Below, piece by piece: positions 48,476 to 59,767 of a DNA stretch of 64,000 nt (position 1 is the stretch's first letter; each line of letters begins with the position of its first letter). The position numbers and the translations under genes are program-made. The notes beneath the pieces are model-generated. The model made no database searches. It was not told the DNA's origin and was given only the letters and a program-made list of their open reading frames with translations. The stretch lies in contig OX326956.1 of assembly GCA_946800325.1 (NCBI GenBank), positions 9,775,167 to 9,839,166 of the forward strand, written 5' to 3'. This DNA is from Luzula sylvatica (taxonomy: Eukaryota; Streptophyta; Magnoliopsida; Poales; Juncaceae).

Positions 48476-48779
48476 AACCAACCAACTATTTTCTATTTAG
48501 CCTTTGCAAGTTAAAAAAAAACTCAAATGAAAAAGAAGATATGTGCATTCATGGATGAAGAATTTCACCCACGCGTGAGAGATGGTTTGGAGAAAAAGAG
48601 TTACTTCGGATTTTTTGTGGTTAAAATATTTGTATGTTCTGTGTTTGTGCATATATAAGATGTTTATTGTATGTATAATTTATATATTTGTGTTAATATA
48701 CAATAAAACTGTCACATTAAACCCAAACAAAATTTGCATTATTACAAATTACTTTACATTTTCTTCACTTTTATGCCAA
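48476..48779. other. Short AT-rich spacer
   Basis: No feature recognised between the solo LTR and the Helitron terminus at 48780. Confidence 0.5.
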
Positions 48780-50215
48780 CTAGGAAATTTGTCCGCGCTT
48801 CGCTGCGCATTTTTAATGTAACGGTTCGTATTAGATAAAAGATCGTGTATTCACTTATTAATTGATATTTGTTATGTTTACAAAAAAATGTCATAAAACC
48901 AATATGAAAATTATTAAATGTGTAATTTGATATAATATATATCATAAAATAAATTAATGAATATCACAAAAGAAATATGAAAATTAAATGTGTAAAGCAT
49001 GATATAAATTAATGAAATCACAAAATAAATATGAAATCATATCATAAAATAAATTATTGAATATCACAAAACAAATATGAAAAATATTAAATGTGTAATT
49101 TGATATAATATCATAAAATAAATTAATGAATATCACAAAAAAAATATGAAAATTATTAAATGCATAAAACATGATATAAATTAATGAATATCAAATCACA
49201 AAATTAATGAATATCAAATCACAAAATAAATATGAAATTATAGAATAAATATGAAAACATAATATAAATATTAATATAATTAAGGTAGAACATGATATAA
49301 AGATCATCAAATAAATTATTAAATGGGTAAATGGGTAAAACATGATATAAATTAATAGATACAAGATATAAATTAATGGATATAATCAAATCATAAAATA
49401 AATATGAAAATTATGTAAATATTAATATGTCTGATAGAACGTCAAAGATGAGGTGGCTCAATATGAGAGCTCAAAAACATCCACTATTTAAAGGGAGAAC
49501 AATGTGTAATTTGATATAATATCATAAAATAAATTAATGAATATCACAAAAAAATGAAAATTATTAAATGCGTAAAGCATGATATAAATTAATTAAATCA
49601 CAAAATAAATATGAAATCATATCATAAAATAAATTAATGAATATCACAAAATAAATATGAAAAAAATTAAATGTGTAATTTGATATAATATCAAAAAATA
49701 AATTAATGAATATCACAAAAAATATGAAAATTATTAAAGGCGTAAAGCATGATATAAATTAATGAAATCAAAAAATAAATTTGAAATCATATCATAAAAT
49801 AAATTAATGAATATTACAAAACAAATATGAAAAAAATATTAAAAGCGTAAAGCATGATATAAAGATGAAAAAATAATTAAATGCGTAAAATCACAAAATA
49901 AATATGAAGTCATAAAATAAATATGAACACATGATACAAATATTAATATAATTAAGGTAGAACATGATATAAAGATCATAAAATAAATTATTAAATGGTT
50001 AAATGGATAAAACATGATATAAATTAATGGGTACATGATATAAATTAATGGATATAATCAAATCATAAAATAAATATGGAAATTATATAAATAATAATAT
50101 GTGTGATAGAAAGTCAAAGATGATGTGGCTTAATGTGAAATCTCAAAAACATCCACTTTTTAAAGGGAAAACAATGTGACGTGGCATCTTACTAATGGAT
50201 AAATAATATAATAGA
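48780..50215 (-). mobile_element. Composite Helitron, minus orientation
   Basis: On the minus strand the 3' end shows TGCGCAGCGAAGCGCGGA (hairpin), a spacer, CTAG (48780-48783) and then T. The proposed 5' end is TCTATTATATTATTTATCC near 50215, followed by a GATGCCACGTCAC motif as in plant Helitrons. The body is an internal duplication. ATCATAAAATAAATTAATGA repeats many times, and a segment with CTCAAAAACATCCACT and TTAAAGGGA(G/A)AACAATGTG occurs at about 49470-49505 and 50140-50177. No helicase is encoded. The flanking base at the 5' end is not the canonical A, so that border is less certain. Confidence 0.6.
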
Positions 50216-51658
50216 CATGAATTCGTAAATAATCGCAAAAAAATATATTTACAATTTTAATCGAACAAAAATATCATGATGTAGCATTGGGAATTTGATA
50301 AAAACGGTTCTCCTCCCAAAAGAATAAACTTGTATTAATTACCAATTGATAATTTATACAGATGTCTATTATATATCAATTAATTAATAATTATATATTA
50401 ATTAATTATTAAAACATAATATACTTTTCATTTCATTTCATTTTTATTTATAGAAGCTTTTATATTTTTTAAGAAGATGGGCAATATTCTTATATTCATA
50501 CTTTGGACATGGAAAACCCAAAAAAAGAAGTACCCTACAAAATATAAGAAATATCATGTATAGTATTTTTTTTTATTTTTTAGAATTTAGAATTATTCTT
50601 GATTCTTGCATTGTTATTTGTACATGACATGTATTAAGTAAAAGAAAAAATAATTTAGGCATCTTTTCAAAATTTAAGGATGTTAACGATATTTATAGGG
50701 ATATTGATGATAGTTTACATTTTATGTATTTTTTGTCGCGAAGAGGACACCATCTCATGATGATAGCCAATGTTATATAACATGTCAGTTTAGGACAACA
50801 AAAACGACATGATCGGTCCTGACTACAAGAACTGAGCAGTGATATGAAGCTCATCTTTTCTTTACCCAAGTACCACGTGATCGGTAAGATAATTGGGAGT
50901 AATAAAAAATGAGCAAAAAATCATCCAATAATTATCTGCCACGTGACAGACGAGTAGAATTTGGAGAAGAAAAACTGAAGAAGGTATCATTCCGGAAAAA
51001 GCCTCTCGAACAACTACACAAGCTGTTTTTATTTTTGTGGACAAATTAATCATATTTTTTAAAAAATATATTCAATAAAAAATAAGGAAACTTCCAACTT
51101 GAGTATCGGGTTCATATCCTCCGATACTTTAATATCAATTTTTTTTAAAGAATTCAAAAATTCAAAAGATTGGATTTACGTTCAATGCATTATGTCTATA
51201 AAAAAAATCAATTTTTTTTTTCCATTTGACCCGTAGCCTCATTATCAACTCTAGCTAGTCCCGCTGATAATCCCATATATTACAAAGAACCTATAGAAAT
51301 GGTTGTGTATTTAGCTAAACATAAATGGGGGACACATAACATAATACATATGATGAGTTACAATAATAATTAAAGAATCTAACATAATCAGATTACAAGA
51401 TAATTGAGCATGTCATGAATTAGTTGATAAAATGTTAAGAGATCTTTATGTCCTTGTCATGCGCTATTTGTATATAGAATATAAAACGATCCAATCGAAT
51501 TATATATTATAAAAAAACATTTAACAATATTTTTCTATAATATTTAAGGATATCTTTTTTATAATATTTCACCAATCCCCAATACATAATTGTATATGAT
51601 GTGTCATTATTTCTTTAAAAACTCTTTGGTCTCCCAAATACATAATTGTATATAATTG
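50216..51658. other. AT-rich intergenic stretch, no gene seen
   Basis: Includes CTGCCACGTGACAG at about 50937, resembling the arm of the MITE at 18276 (a possible old fragment). Otherwise unremarkable. Confidence 0.45.
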
Positions 51659-51666
51659 TATATGAT

Positions 51667-52121
51667 CAATGTTGCACGAATACATATACGAGTATCATAT
51701 TCGACACGATACATATAAGATGCAATTTTTAAAAATACATAGGATACGATACGGCAATTACATATAATATTTTATTATTTTATTAATTATAGTTTATATA
51801 TTTAATATTATATATAGTAATATTTGACATAAAATATCCTAAAAGTTTGCTTTAACAAAAATAATTTCTTATTAAATAAATGTTTATATTTTTTAGTTAT
51901 TTATTTGTATGTTTTATTTATTCATTTCGATTTTATTTTTATTCTTATTTTTCAAGTAGATTTTGTATATGTTAGAAGTATCCGACAAATATTCGGAAGT
52001 ATCCGAGAAGTATCCGTTATTATTTTGAAATAAAATATTCGGATACGTCATGTAGAGTATCCGATACGTATCCGACGAGTATATGATACGGTTTGGTTTT
52101 TGAAATATCCACGCAACATAA
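51667..52121. mobile_element. Relative of the GGATACG element at 14236-14795
   Basis: The left end CAATGTTGCACGAATACATA and right end ATATCCACGCAACATAA are imperfect inverted repeats. Subterminal GATACG/CGTATC motifs are present. TATATGAT flanks both sides (51659-51666 and 52122-52129), an 8-bp duplication. It is more diverged than the 14236 copy. Confidence 0.7.
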
Positions 52122-52129
52122 TATATGAT

Positions 52130-52588
52130 GTGTCATTATTATTTTATAATACTTACCTTGTGTATTAGTAACTGTTTCGGCCTCTTTAGTTTTGAGTTAG
52201 GAAGTGCAGTTTTTAAATTTTAAGTAATCAAAAGTCACGAAACTATGGGGTGTTCTACCTCTCTTTAGATATTTGGAGCGAGAAAATATTCATATGATTA
52301 TTTGGAGAGTAGAATGAATGATATATTTGACCATCGATGTTGTATATATTCGTAATAATTGTTATTAATTTATTTAATTGAACACAATTTGGAGAAGTAA
52401 AAAATACATAATTTAGTAAATATATTGATTAAATTAATAATAATAACTTAAACCGAAGGTAGAATTGTATTATCTTGATATTTGTTTAGGGTATAATAAC
52501 TTAAATGAAAAAAAAAATATTCACCTAATTAGACATATTTGTTTTAACTTTTAACTGGAACCAAATAATTTTCCCTCATATAGTTAAG
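52130..52588. other. AT-rich spacer, no gene seen
   Basis: Nothing recognised. Confidence 0.5.
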
Positions 52589-52593
52589 AGTCT

Positions 52594-54205
52594 TGTTGTC
52601 TAATTTAGACCTATAAGGGGTGAATAGGAAGTCCTAAGGTCCAATTTTTACGGTAATGGATATAATTACAATTTTGTGCGGAAGCGTAAATAAATTAGAG
52701 AAAGAAATACAATACCGAAACAAATAACACGCGATATTTGTTTACGGAGTTCGGTAGGTGGTTGCTTTGTAGCTTTAACTCACCGGCTACTTGCTCAATC
52801 GACCGACTCGATTGATTGCAAGTACCTACGTCTCCGGAGTTCCCTTGCGCCTTTTCGGCTTTCGATTGAATACCCAACTCAAACAATTACAAGGTTTGCC
52901 TTGATCGATTTACACAAATTTATCGATCAATGGCGGGCTTTACAATCTCAGTGCTAGCCTATTACAGTTTACTACTAACGAACTAGTCGTGATCGGTCAC
53001 GCAAGTTGGGAATCGTTTAGTAGTGGATTCGAAATTGGATCTAATAATCTCTAAGAATGTTTAGATGATTAAGCTCAAGATTTAAAGCTAGGATTCTCTC
53101 TTTTGATTGGGAAAATATATTGATTGAGATCATTTGAGAGAATGAGGGAAGGGTTCTATTTATAGAACACATAGACCCTTCCCTTAACATGTTTTTTCTG
53201 CATAGTCCGTTATAACTGACCTGAGGTCCGTTACAACGAACTCAAAGTCAAACTAGCCGTTACAGGCAATATATTCGAAAATTCCATAGTCCGTTATAAC
53301 TGAGTTTAGGTCCGTTATAACCGACCTACTCCGTTACAACTGAGTTTAGGTCCGTTATAACCGACATCTTACTGTGATCAGATTTATTCTATAGTCCGTT
53401 ATAACTGAGTTTAGGTCCGTTATAACCGACCTACTCCGTTACAACTGAGTTTAGGTCCGTTATAACCAACATCTTACTGTGACTTCACTTCAGATTTATT
53501 CTATGGTTCCGTTATAACTGAGACTCTTCCGTTATAACGGTTAGTATATGTCCGTTACAATGGATTGGTGATTCCGTTACAACGGAATAAGAGAGTGATT
53601 GGTTAATTCTGAAGTGAGTTCACAAGTCTGTTATAACCGAGAGTAAGTCCGTTATAACTGACATACTCCGTTATAACTGACATGAGGTCCGTTATAACGG
53701 ACATGCTCTTATTAACAACTATTGTTGAATGTCCGTTATAACTGACCTGAGGTCCGTTACAACTGACATGTGGTCCGTTATAACGGACATGCTCTTTTTT
53801 AACAATATTTATGTATGTCCGTTATAACTGACCTGAGGTCCGTTATAACCGACATGTTTCTGAAAATCTGTTTTATTATTTCATCATTTTAATGGATTTC
53901 GAATATATTTCTTTGACTAATCTTGAGCTTAATAATTCATAAACAAGTTTAGGGATACCTATAAGTTGTTTTGGTGATTTATGTGATATCCCAACTTGCG
54001 GAATCTTCGATGTCTTGATATCTTCACTTGATCATGCGTTTTCGTGCCATCGTTTCTTCACCGTCTTGACTTACGACGTCTTGATTCTTCTTTTGATCCT
54101 TTTGTGGGTTACGTATTCTATCTCTATAAATGTCACTCCCGCAAATAGATTAGTGGTATCGACATTATTTTGAGATAATCAAATCCTAGGAAATTTGAAC
54201 CAACA
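52594..54205 (-). mobile_element. Solo LTR, 1,612 bp, with MYB-core palindrome array
   Basis: The ends TGTTG and CAACA are flanked by AGTCT on both sides (52589-52593 and 54206-54210), a 5-bp LTR-type duplication. The TATA box CTATAAATAG reads on the minus strand at 53156-53165. The transcript-side end has the TTCACCCCTTATAGG motif common in plant LTRs. Higher coordinates are therefore U3, and 53205-53870 holds about 23 CCGTT sites. No internal domain is present. The partial copy at 1-880 belongs to the same family. Confidence 0.88.
53205..53870. repeat. CCGTTATAAC(C/T/G)GA array in the U3 of the LTR
   Basis: About 23 CCGTT sites in 665 bases, many as GGTCCGTTATAACCGACAT or TCCGTTATAACTGA. 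Longer blocks are duplicated (the CTATAGTCCGTTATAACTGA phrase near 53390 repeats that near 53284). The full palindrome is kept in some units, while in others one arm has decayed to AACTGA or AACCGA. Confidence 0.9.
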
Positions 54206-54210
54206 AGTCT

Positions 54211-54570
54211 TATAATATTTGTTGGTGATTAGTTGTAATTTATTTTATGTTCAATCTTTTGTTCAGAAATATTTGTTGGTAATAATTGAAGAATTTATTA
54301 AAGTTATGTATCAAATTATTAATTGGATTTATTTAAAATATACCATTTTCAAATGATTGATTGGATTTATTTATGTCACGTAATATAATGTGATTAAGGA
54401 TTATATATGATAGTTATATAATTTCATACGAGCTATCACCGCATGCTTTCAGAGTTCGCCGACCACTTGGAATACGTGGAGGATTTGTTGATCCTATAAT
54501 ATATTTTAAAATATTATATTCATTATTTTACATCGATTTCTATGATTTTTAACAAACATAATTTATACAT
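54211..54570. other. AT-rich spacer, no gene seen
   Basis: Nothing recognised. Confidence 0.5.
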
Positions 54571-56375
54571 TCTATACTTGTGATATTATACTTATGTATA
54601 AAATAGAGAGAATTCTTGATCATACATGAAGCCGCATCACCTCTTTGTTATTTTTACATTTTGGTCCCTTTTTTATTTATTTATATTTTGGTCCCTTTAT
54701 TTACATTTCGGTTCTTTTTTATGTATAAAGTACAGATAATTCTTGATCATACATGAAGTCACATCACCTCTTTGGTATTGTACATTTTGGTCTATTTTTT
54801 GGTTTATTTACATTTTGGTCCTTTTATTACATTTTGGTCATTTTTCCTTATTTTATATTTTGGTCATTTTTTTGGTTTATTTACATTTTGGTCCTTTCTT
54901 ACATTTGATCTTTTTTCCTATTTTATATTTTGGTCCTTTTTACAATTTTATCTTTTTTTTTTATATTTTGGTCCTTTTTTACATTTTGATCATTTTATCT
55001 TATTTTCCATTTTTTTTATTTTCTCATTGGACATGGTTATGTATGCAATTTCGTAAGTTCAATTTTTTTTTTTGTAATTTTCCTTTTTACCCAATTTTTT
55101 TCCTTTTTACATTTTGGTCGTTTTTTGTTTTTCAATTTTTTTTATATTTGCTCATTTTGCACGAGTATACAATTTTGTAACCTCAAATTTATGCGACTTT
55201 TTTGTCATCTGCTCGTTGTATTCATCTCGACACATTGTGATCCTTTAATGAACCGTAACTATAATGCATCTATTGACATCAAATATATTTGCGCATATGT
55301 CATGATTATATTAATCGATTTTAAAACCACCTGGACAAATGCTATTTATACAAATTATATCATAAAATAATATATGTGATAGATTAATTTCATGAATCAT
55401 GCATCTATTGATATCATGATATCTGCAAATATGTCATGATTAGATTAATTTAGTTCAAACGCACACGCGCTAATTCGCACACGAGTTAATTCTATAAGTA
55501 TAACGTAGAGAGAATTCTTGATCATACATGAGGCCACGTCACCTCTTTGATATTTTTACATTTTGGTCCCTTTTTGGTTTATTTATATTTTGGTCTTTTT
55601 TATTTATATTTTGGTCATTTTCTACATTTTTGTCTTTTTTCCTTATTTTATATTTTGGTCCTTTTTTAGTTTTTTTACATTTTGGTTCTTTTTTACATTT
55701 TGATCTTTTTTCCTATTTCCTATTTTGGTCCTTTTTTACATTTTTATCTTTCTTTATCTTTTGATACTTTTTTAGATTTTGATCATTTTTTCTTATTTTC
55801 CAATTTTTTTGTTTAATTTGCTCATTGGGCAGGGATATGTATGCAATTTCGTAAGTTCAATTTTTTTTTTTAATTTTCCTTTTTACCCAATTTTTTTCCT
55901 TTTTACATTTTGGTCCTCTTTTTGCTTTTCATTTTTTTTTTTGTATTCACTCATTTTGCACGGGTATATATGAAATTCTGTAACCTCAAATTTATGCAAG
56001 TTTTTTTGTCATTTGTCCGTTGTATCCATCTCGACACATTGTGATCCTTTAATGAACCGTAACTATAATGCATCTATTGACATCAAATATATTTGTGAAT
56101 ATATCTTGATTATATTAATTGATTTTAAAAGGACCTGAACAAATGATATTTATACAAATTATATCAAAAAGTAATATCCGTGATAGATTAATTTCATGAA
56201 TCTTATGCATCTATTGACATCATGATATTTGCAAATATGTCATGATTAGATTAATTTAGTTCAAACGCACGCGCGTTAATTCGCACACGAATTAATTCTA
56301 TTTAAATAATTATATAAAAAACATATCAAAAAACTAAATATGTTGTCCCGCGCAATTGCGCGGGGATAAAGCTAG
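54571..56375 (+). mobile_element. Composite Helitron with ACATTTTGGTCC arrays
   Basis: The 5' end is TCTATACTTGTGATATTATA. ATTCTTGATCATACATGA with a (G/T)CCACATCACCTC-like motif follows and occurs three times (about 54613, 54732, 55511). The 3' end is the perfect 18-bp palindrome CCCGCGCAATTGCGCGGG (56347-56364), a spacer, CTAG (56372-56375) and T. Inside, a unit of about 790 bp is tandemly duplicated (about 54702-55489 and 55490-56286). Each copy holds many ACATTTTGGTC(C/A)TTTTT repeats, so the Phe/Leu/Trp-rich open frames here are artefacts. No Rep/helicase is present. Confidence 0.75.
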
Positions 56376-56456
56376 TTTTATATATTCTTGCTACCATAAT
56401 TTCCTTCCCTCAACTACACAAAACCGCCCTACCATAATTCTATGATTTTTTTATTA

Positions 56457-56585
56457 GGAATTTAAAAACAAATCATATAATTTTTGGATATTGTAAAAAA
56501 TTCCCAATATTTTTAAAAACTCCAAAAAACTCCTATATCAAACTTTTATTTTCAAATACCTCCTCCTCACACAACCCCCCCCCCC

Positions 56586-56616
<31 letters not shown>

Positions 56617-57410
56617 ACACACACACACAAATAAGGGTTAAAACTAACCATGAATGAGGTTTACATTCTTCTTTGACCAAAATACCCTTTTGTTTTTGTA
56701 CGTAGTAATTAATTTTTTTTGTTATTTTTATTAATTTTAAGAAAAAACATAAATATTTTTTTAACATGTGATGATTTAGAAAGAAATTAAATTATTACAT
56801 GTTGTATTTATATAATTTTAATATTTCATTTATTACTCATGAAAACTAACATCAGACAATAATAAAATTTCTCTTTTGTTGAAATTTATTTTTTTAAAAC
56901 TAACATAAAATAATAATAATATGAACGACAATATTAAAAGAACACCTTACAAATATTTTAAAAATAAAACATCAAGAAACTATTAAAAATACTTAAAAGG
57001 AGAATAAATAAAAAAAACTAAATGTTTAAACATATATTTTTCTATCAATATATTTTCAAGGTGTTTATTTATTGTTGTTTGTTTTATTATTATCTGATAT
57101 TTGTTTTTGATGAATAATATATGAAATATTAAAATTATATAAACAACATATAATAATTTGATTTTTTTTAATTACTACGTGTTAAAAAATATTAATTTTC
57201 TTAAAATTAATAAAAAATAACAATTTTTTTTTATTACTACATATGAAAATAGAAGAGTATTTTGGTCAAAAAAAAAATTGTTAACACCATCCATGAGAGG
57301 GTATTTGAAAATAAAAATTTGGTAGGAGCGTTTTTTTAGAGTTTCCAAAAAAACAAAAATCTTTTTACAATATTAAAAAAAAAATAAAGATTTTTTTTGA
57401 AAATTTCTCT
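56457..57410. mobile_element. MULE-like element with diverged inverted repeats and a C/CA run
   Basis: The left arm (GGAATTTAAAAACAAATC, then TTGGATATTGTAAAAAATTC and GACCAAAATACCC) is matched by the reverse complement of 57240-57410. The flanks TTTTTATTA and TTTTTATTT agree at eight of nine positions. A run of 28 C at 56575-56602 is followed by about 13 CA units. The right third, from 57033, is part of the F-box duplication and reappears at 59768. Confidence 0.65.
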
Positions 57411-58677
57411 TTTTTATTTAACTGCCCTAGCAAGCTATACACTAGTTTACTGCCCTACCATAATTCTATGATATTTGTTGTACAAAACTGCCCTAGCAAA
57501 CACGCTATGAAACACGCCCGCATGACCTCAATTTTCTCATCCTAGAAAAAGAAAGCCGTTCAAAACCCTAGATAGGAGAGAGAGAGACAAGGCAAAACCC
57601 TAGGCAAAATCCCTAGATAGTTCAAAAGCATAGAACGAGAAAGAGGCAACGCAAAGAACGACAGAGAGAGAGAGAAAGACAATTGAGCAAAACCCTAGAC
57701 AGGACAAAGAGAGGGGGAATGCAGTAGCAGGGGCCGGGGATCATCGACCAAAGGGACTGCTCGCTCGCTTCTCACATCTCGCCGTTCAAGGCTTCAGTTT
57801 TGTCGACCAAATTAACTCGCGACACTCGCTGCTCCTGACACCAATCTTCTCTGACCGTGATAGAAGGTGAAGGAGTTGATTTCGCCACTAATTCTCTCGT
57901 TTTGAAGGTACCGATTTTGATTTGAGATTGCATTTTTTTTATTTTGCCCATGATTTTCTCCATTCTCCCAATAATTTGTAAATTTATATGTATAATAATA
58001 ATAACTAGCATGTAAAAATCTGCCCCTGATAATAGGTTGAATAAGCCTTAATTCTTTGAATATTTTTCAAACTAACTTGCTGTTAGAAATAGAATGCAAG
58101 TAATTGTTATGTAATTGTCCGATTTTAGTAGTATGCAAGTACTTGTTATATATTTATTTAATTTTTTGTCAATAAATTCATAGTCCAGTTGGTTGAGTGT
58201 GAAACACGACAAATCATATATTGTGAGAGGTTGTGTGTTCAATCTTCATTGACATCAATAAATATATGACATATGGGCTTTCTCCATTTGTTATAAAAAA
58301 TCAATGTGCCCGTAACAGTACTGGTTGGGTGTGAGACACAAAAAAACCATATGATGTGAGAGATTGTTGGTTCAATTATCATTGACATCAATAGATGAAT
58401 GACATGTGTGTTTTCTCTATTTGTTATAAAAAATCAATGGACACATAACTCAGTTGGTTGAGTTTGAAACACTAGAAACCATATGGTGTGAGAAGCTGTG
58501 AATTCAATTCTTATTGGCATTAATAGATGAAAGACTACCAAATCTTCTCCATTTACTCATAAAATTATCTGATTTTTTTTTTTATCAATTTCAGGACATT
58601 TTTAAATTAAGAGAGATTTGACATAAACGGAACCCACGCCGGAACTATTACAAACAAATTTTTGAGAAGCAATCAAT
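57411..58677 (+). promoter_or_regulatory. Promoter, leader exon and leader intron of the truncated F-box copy
   Basis: A probable leader exon lies at about 57540-57907 (AAACCCTAG motifs, GA-rich). It ends TTTTGAAG|GTACCG, and the leader intron 57908-58594 ends ATCAATTTCAG|GACA. The same signals in copy B (intron 60636-61319) support this. The intron carries the SINE-like trimer. Confidence 0.55.
58178..58570 (+). mobile_element. Tandem trimer of tRNA-like SINE monomers (copy A)
   Basis: Three head-to-tail monomers of about 132 bp start near 58179, 58311 and 58443. The third has TAACTCAGTTGGTTGAG, very like a tRNA A box (TAGCTCAGTTGGTAGAG). About 45 bases downstream each has a B-box-like GTTCAATCTTC, GTTCAATTATC or ATTCAATTCTT. 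They lie in the leader intron of the F-box gene. They are not intact tRNAs. Confidence 0.65.
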
Positions 58678-59355
58678 ATGATAAGTAATCTTCCAAAAGA
58701 TGTGCGAGAAATGATCCTTGCGTATTTACCAACTAAGGACGCCATGCGGACCAGCATTTTATCAAGCGATTGGAGACATGACTGGACATCAATACCCGAT
58801 CTCGTGCTACATTATGACGATACTGTCGAACCTGCCATGACCATAAAATTAGTTGATCAGATTCTCGCTCTCCATGATGGTCCAATCCGTAAATTTGATC
58901 TTCGCACTAGGGTAGATTCCACGGAAAATTGGAGTGATGATCTTGAGAGGTGGTTTAATCACCTGTCGAAAAATGGAATTAAGGAACTCAGCCTCCAATT
59001 TAAGAAACCCAATAGTAACGACTTCTATATACCTTCGAGTTTCCTATTGTGTAGTTCTTTGAATTTTCTCTTTCTAGGTAGAGGTTTTTCTGTCGAATGG
59101 ATTGAGGAAATCCAAGATTTGAAATTTATTCACACCCTTGAGATCGACGCTTACATTCATGACGACGACCTTGAGAAGTTGATCTCAAGCTGTCCCATGC
59201 TGGAAAATTTAACAATACGTGAATCTTATAGCGACCGTGACCCAAAAATTAATGCGCCAAATCTGAAAAAATTGTATATCAGTCGTTGGTTACATTTTAT
59301 CGAACTATATGCACCAGAATTGATCCTTCTTTGTCTAAACATGGAACAACAGTAA
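58678..59355 (+). pseudogene. Truncated F-box gene, copy A of a tandem pair
   Basis: The N-terminal F-box is MISNLPKDVREMILAYLP and following residues, with the LSSDWRHDW motif. LRR-like segments (SSCPMLENLTI, INAPNLKKLYI) follow. It is identical to copy B for the first 222 codons except three residues (M/T, E/K and D/N). After ATGGAA at 59346 homology stops abruptly, and three foreign codons and a TAA close the frame at 225 residues. It lacks the distal LRR and FBD-like C-terminus present in copy B. It might still be expressed as a substrate-binding-defective F-box protein, but loss of function is more likely. An F-box protein would normally link targets to an SCF ubiquitin ligase. Confidence 0.85.
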
Positions 59356-59767
59356 AGAAAAAAATTATTCTCTTCCAAAATGTACCCGCCGAATTCTCCA
59401 TTATAGAACAATTACATTTAATTAACGTGATAATTAAAACATATAATTAAATATTCATTAAAATTTATTCAAATTTATGAATTCGAATAAATATTAATTA
59501 TGTATCAAGTTAACAGCCAACATGTACTAGTTATAATTTTAATTAAATATACTAATTAGATCATAGATGATGTTATGGTAAAATTTGGAAAAATATATCA
59601 TAATTTCAATTAAAATTCTACAGTATACATTTTTTGAATGGCGGGATTTTAAAAGCCGGTACCACCGTGATTTAAAAACCAGTTATGGGTTATTTCTGGA
59701 ATATTTTCAAAAAAGGGATTATTTTTTGAATTTTCGTTTCAAAACGGGTTACATGCACAAATGCTCC
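59347..59767. other. 421-bp unique spacer between the two F-box copies
   Basis: It matches neither the sequence after the homologous point in copy B nor any other part of the window that I can see. It may be filler DNA at the rearrangement joint or the original neighbour. The 86-codon frame over it has no recognisable content. Confidence 0.5.

Noticed and set aside
47476..54205. One full-length retrotransposon bounded by the two LTRs
   Set aside because: The two LTRs are unrelated in sequence, have opposite orientation and different 5-bp duplications, and no gag-pol lies between them.
54743..55973. Open frames rich in Phe/Leu/Trp (up to 145 codons) resembling membrane proteins
   Set aside because: Produced by the ACATTTTGGTCCTTTTT repeat of the Helitron; overlapping frames give the same composition.
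58440..58520. tRNA gene on the basis of CTCAGTTGGTTGAG
   Set aside because: The A-box and B-box-like motifs are present, but acceptor and anticodon stems do not pair, and the unit is repeated three times; better read as SINE-like monomers.
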